Below the pieces are notes generated by a model that was given only the letters and a program-made list of their open reading frames with translations, ran no database searches and had not been told where the DNA came from. The position numbers and the translations under genes were made by a program. This document shows, piece after piece, positions 8,865-17,561 of a stretch of DNA of 64,000 nt. Source of the DNA: Halovenus salina (GTDB lineage: Archaea > Halobacteriota > Halobacteria > Halobacteriales > Haloarculaceae). Each line of letters opens with the position of its first letter. Within the stretch, counting starts at the first letter, position 1. Location of the stretch: assembly GCF_026410925.1 (NCBI RefSeq), contig NZ_CP112972.1, forward strand, positions 1,674,001-1,738,000. Reading direction: 5' to 3'.

Positions 8865-10148
8865 CTACTCGCGGCGAGCAAGCCGTCCCAGCGCGTACCC
8901 GAAGCCGCCGAGTGCTGTGACTGCTCCAGCCACGCCGAAGCCGGGGCCGTCACCGTCGGCGGCCTCCGTGGCCGATTCTGTCTGGGTTTCGGTCGGCTCC
9001 GGAGACTCCTCGGGCGTGGTCACGACTGGTGTCGGTGTTTCCACTGAAGTCGGCGTCTCCGTGGGCGTGGCTGTCGGTGTCGCCAGCGAGTCGTCCAGTT
9101 CGAAGGTAGCGACGACACCCGCGTGGTCTGAGGGCCAGAGTTCGACCGGCCCGTCCGCAGACTCGTAGGTGATGCGGTCGTCTGGCTCGTGACCGGTGCG
9201 GCTGGCTGCGGTCGGGGTGGCTCCCCGAACCAAAACAGCGTCAACGCGTTTTTCCAGTTGTGACTCCTCGTTGTCCAGCGCTGCCGGCTGACAGCAGGTG
9301 AATCCGTCGCTATCGGGGTTGCGCGTTCCGTAGGCGTCGGTGAAATTTCTCGTGAGCAGGTCGTACGCGTCGGTCGACGTGCCAGGGCCGCTGTTGAAAT
9401 CGCCCGCGAGCACCACTGGCCCATCGTCGGGAGCGACCTCCAGTAGCTCCTCGGCCTGCTTGCGGCGGGTCGAGCGCGACGACGATTCGAGGTGTGTCCC
9501 GACGGCGGTGAAGGTGGCACCGCCGACGGTCACCTCGGCCAGACAGTACCCACGCTGAATCCCAATCTCCTCGCCGCCGGCTGTGGCACTCTGGGCCGCG
9601 TCGTAGATGCCAGTCTCCGTGTTTCTGGTTTCGTGGTTGTCATGGACGAGCAACACGTCCCGATTCGCGACCCGAAGGCCGGACTCGTCGCCGAGGCCTG
9701 GGAGCTGGGTGTCTGCGGTCACCGTCTCGGCGGCGACCTCGTAGGACAGCTCTTCGGCCTCCAGCGCGGATTCGAGCGTCTCAAGCACGTCGATAGCGGG
9801 CTCGCTGTCACCGACACGCCCGACGAGGCCGACTTCCTGTAAGGCGACAACGTCGGGTTCGGCTGCTGCGATGCCGGCTGCGATACCGCGGGCACGCGCC
9901 GCGTAACGGTCGGGGTCGATCTCGCCGAGCAACTCGCTAATCCTCAGAAGTAACTCTCCGAGCGAGTCGGCCTCTGCCAGTTCGAAGAGGTCGACGCCGA
10001 CGTAGACGTTCTGTGTCATCACCGTCGGTGCCGCGGTCTGCTGGCCCACGGCGGGTCCGGGGATGATGGCTCCCGCGGCGGCGACCGCCGCGCCGCCGAG
10101 GAGCTGTCGGCGGGTCGGCCGTGGCTGTCCCACGCTGTCGTCTGTCAT
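8865..10148 (-). CDS. Exported endonuclease/exonuclease/phosphatase-fold hydrolase with Tat signal and PGF-CTERM anchor
   Basis: 427 residues from ATG 10148. A twin-arginine signal (PTRRQLLGGAAVAAAGAII) lies at residues 10-28. The catalytic EEP domain follows: TQNVYVGVD, VALQEVGL, VLAGDFNSG and WPSDHAGVVATF, where Asn, Glu, Asp and the final DH are the expected metal and catalytic residues. A Thr/Pro/Glu-rich spacer (~365-400) leads to a canonical archaeosortase tail, GPGFGVAGAVTALGG, with a final Arg-rich end. It should be Tat-folded, exported, cleaved by ArtA and lipid-anchored. DNase, phosphodiesterase or sphingomyelinase-like activity are all possible. A TATA-like element at 10171-10180 suggests a leaderless transcript. 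Confidence 0.85.
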   Translation of the reverse strand: MTDDSVGQPRPTRRQLLGGAAVAAAGAIIPGPAVGQQTAAPTVMTQNVYVGVDLFELAEADSLGELLLRISELLGEIDPDRYAARARGIAAGIAAAEPDVVALQEVGLVGRVGDSEPAIDVLETLESALEAEELSYEVAAETVTADTQLPGLGDESGLRVANRDVLLVHDNHETRNTETGIYDAAQSATAGGEEIGIQRGYCLAEVTVGGATFTAVGTHLESSSRSTRRKQAEELLEVAPDDGPVVLAGDFNSGPGTSTDAYDLLTRNFTDAYGTRNPDSDGFTCCQPAALDNEESQLEKRVDAVLVRGATPTAASRTGHEPDDRITYESADGPVELWPSDHAGVVATFELDDSLATPTATPTETPTSVETPTPVVTTPEESPEPTETQTESATEAADGDGPGFGVAGAVTALGGFGYALGRLARRE

Positions 10149-10413
10149 GTGTTGCGGTAGTGTCACGAGGCATAAAAAACGCAACACCGTCAGTCACTCT
10201 CGTACCGTTCCTCTCTGGAGGTCTGCGTGTGTCGTCGGTCAACTGTCCGTTGGCTCACAGGACCGCCAGTCGAAGCTATTAACATCGTTCTCGTGGTCAT
10301 AGTCAACTGTGCAAACCACTCTAGTGCGGTATCGTCCCGTCGGCTCGACGCGCTGGAGCTCGTCTTCTGTCATCGACTGTTAATCATGACACCAGGAACA
10401 CAACTCAGCCACC

Positions 10414-10420
10414 AAGGAGG
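10414..10420 (+). promoter_or_regulatory. Strong Shine-Dalgarno site
   Basis: AAGGAGG lies 9 nt before ATG 10430, an unusually full match to the 16S tail for a genome in which most starts look leaderless. It fixes the start of the permease gene. Confidence 0.6.
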
Positions 10421-10429
10421 GGGTATCGA

Positions 10430-12679
10430 ATGAGTGACGAAGAGCTCGCCAAGGACCTTGGTCCCCTCGCGGCGTTAACCATCGGCGTCGGGACGATGAT
10501 CGGCGCGGGGATTTTCGTCCTGCCCGGCGATGCCGTCACGACTGCGGGGTCACTGGCAGTTGGCGCCTTCGTTCTCGGCGGTTCCATCGCCCTCCTGACG
10601 GCGCTGTCGGCCAGCGAACTCGGGACCGCGATGCCCAAATCCGGCGGCGCGTACTTCTATGTCAACCACGCACTCGGGCCGCTGTTTGGCTCGGTTGCCG
10701 GCTGGGCGAACTGGCTCGGACTCGCCTTCGCCTCTGCCTTTTATATGGTCGGGTTCGGGGAGTACATCCAGCTAATCATTGGTATCTCCGGCACGGTGGC
10801 GCTTGGGCCCGTCTCGTTGAACGTCGCGACGCTCATCGCGCTCGTCGGCGGTGCTTTCTTCGTCGGCGTCAACTACATCGGGGCGAAAGAGACCGGCAAG
10901 CTCCAGAATGTCATCGTCATCATCCTCGTGGCAATTCTGGCGGTGTTCACGTTCGTCGGTGGCCTCCAGGCAGATATGTCAAATCTCCCGGCCAACGAGG
11001 GGTACGGCCCGATGCTCACCGCGACCGGATTCATCTTCGTCTCGTATCTCGGGTTCGTCCAGATTACGAGCGTTGCCGAGGAGATCAAAGAACCCGGCAA
11101 GAACCTCCCCCGGGCAGTCATCGGGAGCGTCGTGCTTGTCACTGGCATCTACGCGCTCGTCTTGTTCGTGATGAGTGCCTCGCTCGAACCCGGCTTTATT
11201 GCGGGAATCGGTGAGGATCAGATTGCCGTCGTCGAGGTCGCAGACGTACTTCTGGGACCAATCGGTGCCGTGGCAATGTTGTTCGGCGGCCTGCTGGCGA
11301 CGGCATCCTCGGCGAACGCCTCGATTCTCGCCTCCTCGCGTATCAACTTCGCGATGGGGCGTGACGAAATCGTCAGCCCGACGCTCAACGAGGTCCACCC
11401 TCGGTTTGCGACCCCATACAAGTCCATCGCTATCACCGGCGCGATGATTCTGGCGTTCATCCTGGGTGGAGACCTCATCGGGGGCAACGCCGTGTTGACA
11501 CTCTCGGGGGCCGCGAGCTTCCTCCATCTGGTTATCTACGGTCTTCTCAACATCGCGCTTATCGTGATGCGTACCGCAGACCCCGAGGAGTACCAGCCCG
11601 ACTTCCGGGTTCCGCTGTACCCGTTCACGCCGATTGCTGGGGCCATCACCTCCTTTGCGCTCATCGCCTACATCGAACCCGGCGTGCGCCTGTTCGGTGC
11701 GGCGATTATCGGCGCGTCGGTGCTGTGGTACGTCTTCTACGCCCGGACGCGCACCACCAAACAGGGAATCCTCTCAGAGTACGTTCTGGCACGACAGGAG
11801 ACGATGCCCGGCGCAGCCGTCTCAGCCGCCGAGTCGGTGAAACCCGACGGCGGCGAACACCGTGTGATGGTCGCGCTGGCAAACCCCGAACACGAAGAGA
11901 ACCTGATGACACTTGCGAGCGCGGTCGCCAGACAGCACGACGGCGTCGTCGACGCCGTCCACATCGTGACGGTCCCCGACCAGACCTCGCTCGAATACGC
12001 AGCCGACAACGCCGAGGAGTACGCCCCCAACCACCACGCAGTGCTCGACAACGCCAAGAGTCACGCCGAGACCTTCGGCGTCGATATCGAGACACACACC
12101 ATCTTCTCCCACCGCGGGTTCGAGGAGATATTCGACGCCGCGCGGACACACGACGCCGATACGGTCGTGATGGGCTGGGGTCCCGACTCGCATGGCTCGC
12201 CCGGCCGGGCCGAGAGCGCGCTCGACGACATCACGCGGACGCTGTCGGCCGATTTCCTCGTGGTCAGAGATAGGGAAATCGAACCCGAGAACATCCTCGT
12301 GCCGACCCGCGGCGGTCCGGGGTCAGCCTACGCCGCAAGCGTCGCTAAGCTCATCCAAGACGAGTACGGCTCCGAGGTGACGCTGTTACACGTCGCCGAC
12401 GACGAATCCGAGGACGGCTCTTTCCTCGAAGAGTGGGCCGCCGAACAGGGCCTGTCAGATGTGACCCTCCGAGTCGAGTATGGCGACACCGGCGAGGAGA
12501 TTGTCCGCGCCGCCGAGGACGCCTCGTTGCTGGTGCTTGGTGCCTCCAAGCGGGGACTGCTGGTACGGCTGGTGAGTAGCTCACCCGTCCAAGAGGTCGT
12601 CGACGAGGTGGATTGTTCGGTGATTCTGGCCGAGCAGGCCCACGAACGGTCACTGCTCCAGCGACTCCTCGGTCGGTGA
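10430..12679 (+). CDS. APC-family amino acid permease with two C-terminal UspA domains
   Basis: 749 residues. The first ~440 form a 12-helix APC-superfamily transporter with the typical opening (ALTIGVGTMIGAGIFVLPGD), whose unwound TM1 Gly-rich motif binds substrate. The C-terminal ~300 residues are two tandem universal-stress (UspA) domains: one near 480-610, and one near 615-735 with a VLGASKRGLLVRLVSSS nucleotide-binding-type end. Fusion of an APC permease to Usp domains is frequent in haloarchaea and suggests cytoplasmic control of transport by ATP or stress. The substrate is unknown. Translation probably uses the strong Shine-Dalgarno site just upstream. Confidence 0.88.
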   Translation: MSDEELAKDLGPLAALTIGVGTMIGAGIFVLPGDAVTTAGSLAVGAFVLGGSIALLTALSASELGTAMPKSGGAYFYVNHALGPLFGSVAGWANWLGLAFASAFYMVGFGEYIQLIIGISGTVALGPVSLNVATLIALVGGAFFVGVNYIGAKETGKLQNVIVIILVAILAVFTFVGGLQADMSNLPANEGYGPMLTATGFIFVSYLGFVQITSVAEEIKEPGKNLPRAVIGSVVLVTGIYALVLFVMSASLEPGFIAGIGEDQIAVVEVADVLLGPIGAVAMLFGGLLATASSANASILASSRINFAMGRDEIVSPTLNEVHPRFATPYKSIAITGAMILAFILGGDLIGGNAVLTLSGAASFLHLVIYGLLNIALIVMRTADPEEYQPDFRVPLYPFTPIAGAITSFALIAYIEPGVRLFGAAIIGASVLWYVFYARTRTTKQGILSEYVLARQETMPGAAVSAAESVKPDGGEHRVMVALANPEHEENLMTLASAVARQHDGVVDAVHIVTVPDQTSLEYAADNAEEYAPNHHAVLDNAKSHAETFGVDIETHTIFSHRGFEEIFDAARTHDADTVVMGWGPDSHGSPGRAESALDDITRTLSADFLVVRDREIEPENILVPTRGGPGSAYAASVAKLIQDEYGSEVTLLHVADDESEDGSFLEEWAAEQGLSDVTLRVEYGDTGEEIVRAAEDASLLVLGASKRGLLVRLVSSSPVQEVVDEVDCSVILAEQAHERSLLQRLLGR

Positions 12680-12694
12680 GAACGCGCCGCGCCC

Positions 12695-13045
12695 TCACTC
12701 CTGGACGGGACCGAGGTAGTGCCAGTGAAGCTTCGTATCCCCGTCCGGACGAGTCTCCTCTCGAACGTGATAGAGAAAGGGGCCGTGTGGACACTCGTCA
12801 CAGCCGTCGTCACATGGCTCGCGTTTGATGACTTCTGTGTAGCCGACCTGCTCTTCGATGCTGACGATTTCCTCGCCCGTCCCTGGCTCGATGTTGTCGG
12901 CGACGGCGGTGTGTAGGAAATCCTGTCTCTCGGTCGCGTAGTCGATGACCGCCCGTAGCTCGGCCTCGTCGAGGTTATCGAGAGTCTCGACGAGTGCCGG
13001 TGACAGCAGCGACGGCGCCTCCGGCTCGGCGTTGTCCTCTGGCAT
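12695..13045 (-). CDS. Haloarchaeal hypothetical protein with CxxxCxxCPHGP motif
   Basis: 116 residues, soluble and acidic. The N-terminal half is helical (LVETLDNLDEAELRAVIDYA), and the C-terminal half carries CDDGCDECPHGPFLYHV followed by LHWHYLG. The clustered Cys and His residues suggest metal binding. Similar small proteins occur widely in haloarchaea without a known role. It shares a 89-bp divergent promoter region with trkA, containing the symmetric TATA element at 13066-13075, which is about 25 nt from its ATG. Confidence 0.75.
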   Translation of the reverse strand: MPEDNAEPEAPSLLSPALVETLDNLDEAELRAVIDYATERQDFLHTAVADNIEPGTGEEIVSIEEQVGYTEVIKREPCDDGCDECPHGPFLYHVREETRPDGDTKLHWHYLGPVQE

Positions 13046-13065
13046 ATATCGACGTTGCCAGGGAG

Positions 13066-13075
13066 CTTATATAAG
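13066..13075. promoter_or_regulatory. Symmetric TATA element between divergent genes
   Basis: CTTATATAAG is a perfect palindrome. It lies at leaderless spacing from the minus-strand gene starting at 13045. It could also serve trkA on the plus strand, with an untranslated leader of roughly 35-40 nt. Confidence 0.45.
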
Positions 13076-13134
13076 TCATCCCCTCGCGCGACCATCGATG
13101 GATTTTCACCAGTCTGCTGAGAACGTCGACCAAG

Positions 13135-13821
13135 ATGTATCTCATCATCGTCGGTGCCGGCGACATCGGAACCCCGCTCATCGACATCGCGACGCGGGCT
13201 GGCAACGACGTGGTCGTCGTCGAGAGAGACGAAGCTAGAGCAGACAGCATCGCCAGCGAGTACGACTGTCTGGTGCTCAACGCCAACGCGACGACCAAAG
13301 ACGTGCTCCAGGACGCCGGCGCAGATCAGGCTGACGCTATCATCTCGACGACTGCAGAGGACGCAACGAACATCATGATAAGTCTCCTGGCCAAGGAGTT
13401 GGAGATTCCCTCGGTCGTGGCGGTCGTCCACAACCCCGAGCACATGGCGCTGTACAAACAGATTGGTGTCAACACGATGGAGAACCCCCAGCAACTCATC
13501 GCGGAGTATCTCTATCGCTCGGTCGCGCGCCCGGCAATCGTCGACTACATGCAGATTGGCGAGGAGGCAGAGGTCTTCGAGATAACCGTCACAGCGGGTG
13601 CTCCGATTGCAGGAATGACAATTCAGGAGGCCGCAACAGAGAACATCGTCCCCGAGGACGTGCTCATCGTCGCAATCGAGCGCGAGGGACAGGACACCCC
13701 AATCACCCCGCGAGGGAACGTCGAGATCAGGCCCGGCGACCTGCTGACGGTGTACTCCGGCTTCGGAGCCGACCCCGAGCTGACCGACCTGTTCGGTCAC
13801 TTCGAAGACGACCCGCAATGA
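13135..13821 (+). CDS. trkA: Potassium uptake regulator TrkA
   Basis: 228 residues. The N-terminal RCK-N Rossmann domain (IIVGAGDIGTPL, with VVVERDEARAD ending the second strand in an acidic residue typical of NAD(H) binding) covers ~1-130. A C-terminal TrkA-C/RCK-C domain (EVFEITVTAGAPIAGMTI to the end) covers ~140-225. It forms the cytoplasmic gating ring that binds NAD(H) or ATP and controls the membrane subunit TrkH. Its stop overlaps the ATG of trkH (ATGA), giving coupled synthesis of channel and gate. Potassium uptake is central to salt-in osmoadaptation in haloarchaea. Confidence 0.93.
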   Translation: MYLIIVGAGDIGTPLIDIATRAGNDVVVVERDEARADSIASEYDCLVLNANATTKDVLQDAGADQADAIISTTAEDATNIMISLLAKELEIPSVVAVVHNPEHMALYKQIGVNTMENPQQLIAEYLYRSVARPAIVDYMQIGEEAEVFEITVTAGAPIAGMTIQEAATENIVPEDVLIVAIEREGQDTPITPRGNVEIRPGDLLTVYSGFGADPELTDLFGHFEDDPQ

Positions 13822-15365
13822 GAGTATCGAGGGTCACAGTCGGGCGTGACGTGGGCCGCATCCTGCGCGTGGTCGCACTCATGCCCGTCGCGTCGATAGC
13901 CGTGGCGGCGGTCCACGGGGAGTTTTTCGCGATTCCGGCCTTCGCTCTGACCGCTATCGTGATAGCCGGCGTTGGAACCGGGCTCGCGAGCCGGTACCGC
14001 GACGCCGACCCACCCGGCAAGCTCGAAGCGATGGTCACTGCGGCGATGTCGTGGGCGGCCACTGGCCTGCTCGGCTCGCTCCCGTTTCTCTGTATCGCGT
14101 GGACGATTCACGTCGACCCGTACCCCGGCTGGATGAACACACCCGCGATGACCGAGACGGTCTCGGTCTTCGAGCGCCCGCTGGATGCGGTCTTCGAGAG
14201 TATGAGCGGCTTCACCGGGACGGGGCTGACGATGGCCGCCGTCGAAGAGCAACTGCCCCGCTCGCTGCACTGGTGGCGGTCATTCATCGAGTGGGTCGGC
14301 GGCGTCGGCGTCATCGTTCTCACGGTTGCTATCCTCGCCCGCCCCGGCAGCGGCTCGCTCACCCTCTACGAGAGCGAGGCCCGTTCGGAGAAGATTCACC
14401 CGAGCATCGTCTCGACCGTCCAGGAAATCTGGAAGATATACGCCGGTCTCACGGGTGCGTCGATTCTCCTGCTGTTCCTGGCGGGCATGCCCGCCTGGGA
14501 CGCCATCAACCACGCGATGACCGGCATCGCGACCGGCGGGTTCTCCGTTCACGCCGACTCGATTGGCCACTACGGCGAGCCGCTCATCGAGTACGCCGTT
14601 GTCCCCGTGATGGTCGCCGGCAGTATCGCGTTTCCGATCCACTACCTCATCGTCAAAGGCGAACTCGAAAACCTCTACCGAGACCTTCAGACCCGCTGGG
14701 TATTCATATGGTTCGGGGCCGGGTCGGTGTTGTTGACCGGACTGCTCCACAGGGCAGGCCAATACGGGAGTCTCGAAGAGAGCTTCAGGATCGGGCTCTT
14801 CCAGTTCGTCTCGGCCACCTCGAACGCTGGCTTCGGGACAGCAACCATCGGCAACGGAACCGAGCAGGTGTGGACCGCGGGTCCGGTGCTACTTGCCTGT
14901 CTGGGGATGCTCACAGGTGCCGCAGCGGGGTCGACCGTCAGCGGTATCAAACTCATCCGCGTCATCACGCTCATCAAGGGGACTCTCTGGCAGATACGCG
15001 GCGTCTTCGTTCCCGACACCGCGATTCGGTACCTCCAGGTGGGTGAGCGTCGGCTCAGCGAGGACCAGTTCCAGCGCGAGTACACCGAGGCGACGGTCGT
15101 GTTACTGCTGTGGCTGGCCTTTCTCGCGGTCGGGGTTGCGGTGCTCTTGCAGGTGCTCTCGCCGGGCCACCCACTCGAGTACGTCGTCTTCGAGGTGATG
15201 AGCGCCCAGAGTAACGTCGGCCTCGACTCGGGAATCACCGGGCCGACGATGCCCGCCCTCTCGAAGGCGATGTTGATTCTCAACATGTGGGTCGGGCGGC
15301 TCGAGATCATCCCGGTGGCGGTGCTGTTGAGTTCGGTCTTCAGCCGACTCGATCTCTACCGGTGA
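13818..15365 (+). CDS. trkH: Potassium uptake protein TrkH (channel subunit)
   Basis: 515 residues with about ten membrane helices and the four pore-loop repeats of the SKT family. Recognisable pieces are MSGFTGTGL (first selectivity filter), TGIATGGFSVHADSIG (second), SATSNAGFGTATIGN (third) and MSAQSNVGLDSGITGP (fourth). The Gly-centred filters are intact, so a functional K+ (or K+/Na+) channel is expected. It is the second gene of trkA-trkH, with a 4-bp overlap. Its 3' end overlaps the convergent DUF5518-like gene by 26 bp. Confidence 0.93.
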   Translation: MRVSRVTVGRDVGRILRVVALMPVASIAVAAVHGEFFAIPAFALTAIVIAGVGTGLASRYRDADPPGKLEAMVTAAMSWAATGLLGSLPFLCIAWTIHVDPYPGWMNTPAMTETVSVFERPLDAVFESMSGFTGTGLTMAAVEEQLPRSLHWWRSFIEWVGGVGVIVLTVAILARPGSGSLTLYESEARSEKIHPSIVSTVQEIWKIYAGLTGASILLLFLAGMPAWDAINHAMTGIATGGFSVHADSIGHYGEPLIEYAVVPVMVAGSIAFPIHYLIVKGELENLYRDLQTRWVFIWFGAGSVLLTGLLHRAGQYGSLEESFRIGLFQFVSATSNAGFGTATIGNGTEQVWTAGPVLLACLGMLTGAAAGSTVSGIKLIRVITLIKGTLWQIRGVFVPDTAIRYLQVGERRLSEDQFQREYTEATVVLLLWLAFLAVGVAVLLQVLSPGHPLEYVVFEVMSAQSNVGLDSGITGPTMPALSKAMLILNMWVGRLEIIPVAVLLSSVFSRLDLYR

Positions 15366-15747
15366 CGGCGGCGTCAACCCACGCACCGAGGCGGCCACAC
15401 GCGAGTCCGAACAGCGGGGCGAGACAGACCACGATCACGCCGGCAAACAGCAGTGCGCCGACGCTTGACTGTGCGTCCGTCGGCGCGGTGATTGCCCTCA
15501 CGAGTGAGGAGATGACGCTGAGCCCAGCGCCGAGGACGCCGGCCCGCGCGCCGGCTGCGTCTGGGTCAGTCGAGAAGCGAGCAGCGAGAGCGCCGGCGAT
15601 GGCCGCTCCAAGCACCATGACACTCCCGGCAGGTGTTGCTACGGAGTGGGGCAACTGTTCAATGGCGATACCGACGGGCACCGACACGAGTGCGCCGGTG
15701 AGCGCGAACTGCCAGGCGGCGGGCGGCGGGCGGAGAGCAATCGGCAT
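15340..15747 (-). CDS. DUF5518-like small membrane protein
   Basis: 135 residues from ATG 15747; the longer frame to 15804 adds a non-conserved, hydrophilic piece. Four hydrophobic segments are visible, with small-residue-rich helices (GAAIAGALAARF, GALLFAGVIVVCLAP), as in haloarchaeal DUF5518 proteins. The function is unknown. It runs towards trkH and overlaps its end, so the two transcripts are antisense to each other at their tails. Confidence 0.6.
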   Translation of the reverse strand: MPIALRPPPAAWQFALTGALVSVPVGIAIEQLPHSVATPAGSVMVLGAAIAGALAARFSTDPDAAGARAGVLGAGLSVISSLVRAITAPTDAQSSVGALLFAGVIVVCLAPLFGLACGRLGAWVDAAVTGRDRVG

Positions 15748-15847
15748 GTGCGGGTGAGACGCGCGCGACCGTATTATAACCTCGTCGAGCAGTGCTAGCC
15801 ACACCAGTCAAACGGTCTTCTTAAAGCCAGTGAGGCCAAGATTCGAT

Positions 15848-17467
15848 ATGACCGACAGCGCGGACGAGACACACGTCGAGTGGCGCGAGTGGGGCGAAGA
15901 CGCCTTCGAGGCGGCCGAGCGCGCGGGCAAGCCCGTCCTGCTCGCGCTCGTGACCGAGTGGTCCGAGGAATCTCACAACATGGACCTGGCGACCTACGCC
16001 GAGCCGCGTATCGCGGCCAACATCAACGACGGCTTCATCCCCATTCGCGTCGACGCCGACCGCAACCCCCACGTCCGCGAGCGATACAACATGGGCGGAT
16101 TCCCCTCGACTGTCTTCTGTACCCCTGAGGGCGAGATTCTCACCGGCGCGACCGTCCTCGGCATCGACGGCTTCCGAGAGATTCTCGACAGCGTCAGACG
16201 GACCTGGGACCAGCAAGGCGAGAAGGCCGGCTCGCTGCCCCGCCCACTCAAAGAGGAGCCGCCACGCGGCAAGGTGACCGCCCGCATCGAGGAGCACATG
16301 ATAGAGCAACTGCTGGGGACTTTCGACGACGAGTTCGGCGGCTGGGGAAACGACGTGAAGTTCCCGCTTCCCCGGACCGTCGAGTTCGCGCTCGTCCGGG
16401 CACGCGACCAGGCGACCCGGACACTCGATGCGATTCAGACACACCTGCTCGACACCTACGACGGGGGCTTCTATCGGTTCAGCCGCAACCGGAACTGGGG
16501 AGCCGCCCGGTGTGAGAAACTCGCCGACGAGAACGCCGCCGTCGTGCGCGCGCTCGCACACGGCTACCGCTACACAGGCGAGGAGAGCTACCGCGAGTCA
16601 GCAGAGCGCGGTATCGAGTTCCTGACGACGACGCTGTGGACCGGCGATGCCTTCGCGGCCAGTCAGGGCGGCGACGAGGAGTACTTCCGATTCGAACCAA
16701 GCGAGCGCGCCGACGCCGACGCACCCGCTGTCGACGAGACGGTCTTCGCCGGCCACAACGGCCTCGCTATCGACGCGTTGCTCCGCTACTACGCCTACAC
16801 GGACGACGAGACAGCGCGCCAATACGCCCGACAGGCCCGCGATACCGTGACCGAGACACTGGTCGAGGACGGTCGCGTCCAGCGGTATCCCGGTGCGGAC
16901 GCGCCACAGGGACTCCTCGTCGACCAGGCGCGGACGCTGCGCGGACTCGTGACCTCCTGGTCGGTGCTGGGCGAGCCCGGCCCGGCGGTCGAGGTTGCGG
17001 AGTGGACACTGTCAACTCTTCAGGACGAGGACGGCTCCGTCCGTGATGGGCCGACAGGTGGCGCGGGACTCCTCGACGAGCCGTTGTACCCGCTGGATAC
17101 GACCGTCGAACTCGCGGACGCGTTGCTCGACCTGGCGGCGCTGACCGGTGACGAGCAGTATCGAGCGGCAGCCTACGACGCAGTCGCGGCCTTTGCGGGT
17201 GCCGGCGAGCGGATGGGCGTCGAAGTCGCCCACTACGCGACCGTCGCCGCCCGCCTCGACGACTTCCAGGTCATCGAGGTCGGGACAGAAGCGGGGAGTG
17301 ACCTCCACCGCGCGGCGCTGCGCCTGGCCGACCACGAGGCTGTCGTCGTTCCCATGGCACAGGAGAGCCGGGACCTGCCAGCAGACGAGGCTCGACTCGT
17401 CGTTGACGGCGAGAAGCAGGGTGTCGCTTCCACCCCCGAAGAACTCGAAGCGCTGTTGATAGCGTAG
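15848..17467 (+). CDS. DUF255/YyaL-like thioredoxin-domain protein lacking redox cysteines
   Basis: 539 residues. The N-terminal ~110 residues match the thioredoxin-like domain of the DUF255/spermatogenesis-associated-20 family (VEWREWGEDAFEAAERAGKP, RIAANINDGFIPIRVDADRNP, YNMGGFPSTVFCTPEGE). The rest is an alpha/alpha-barrel resembling N-acylglucosamine epimerase-type folds. At residues 38-45, where family members normally have a CHWCH-type motif, this protein has WSEESHNM without any Cys, so it cannot do dithiol chemistry there. It is also shorter than the ~700-residue family norm. A TATA-like TTCTTAAAG about 27 nt upstream fits a leaderless start. Confidence 0.72.
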   Translation: MTDSADETHVEWREWGEDAFEAAERAGKPVLLALVTEWSEESHNMDLATYAEPRIAANINDGFIPIRVDADRNPHVRERYNMGGFPSTVFCTPEGEILTGATVLGIDGFREILDSVRRTWDQQGEKAGSLPRPLKEEPPRGKVTARIEEHMIEQLLGTFDDEFGGWGNDVKFPLPRTVEFALVRARDQATRTLDAIQTHLLDTYDGGFYRFSRNRNWGAARCEKLADENAAVVRALAHGYRYTGEESYRESAERGIEFLTTTLWTGDAFAASQGGDEEYFRFEPSERADADAPAVDETVFAGHNGLAIDALLRYYAYTDDETARQYARQARDTVTETLVEDGRVQRYPGADAPQGLLVDQARTLRGLVTSWSVLGEPGPAVEVAEWTLSTLQDEDGSVRDGPTGGAGLLDEPLYPLDTTVELADALLDLAALTGDEQYRAAAYDAVAAFAGAGERMGVEVAHYATVAARLDDFQVIEVGTEAGSDLHRAALRLADHEAVVVPMAQESRDLPADEARLVVDGEKQGVASTPEELEALLIA

Positions 17468-17561
17468 GCAGTACTCTCTGCAGGCAGATATTCAGAATGC
17501 CTCGACCGAAACCATCAATATACTAGATATTTATCAAAGTGTCGCGCCCTAAACGAGATAT

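Noticed and set aside
12328-13818. 496-codon minus-strand open frame
   Set aside because: Antisense to the permease end, the Cys-motif gene region and trkA; the real genes have clear family motifs and acidic composition.
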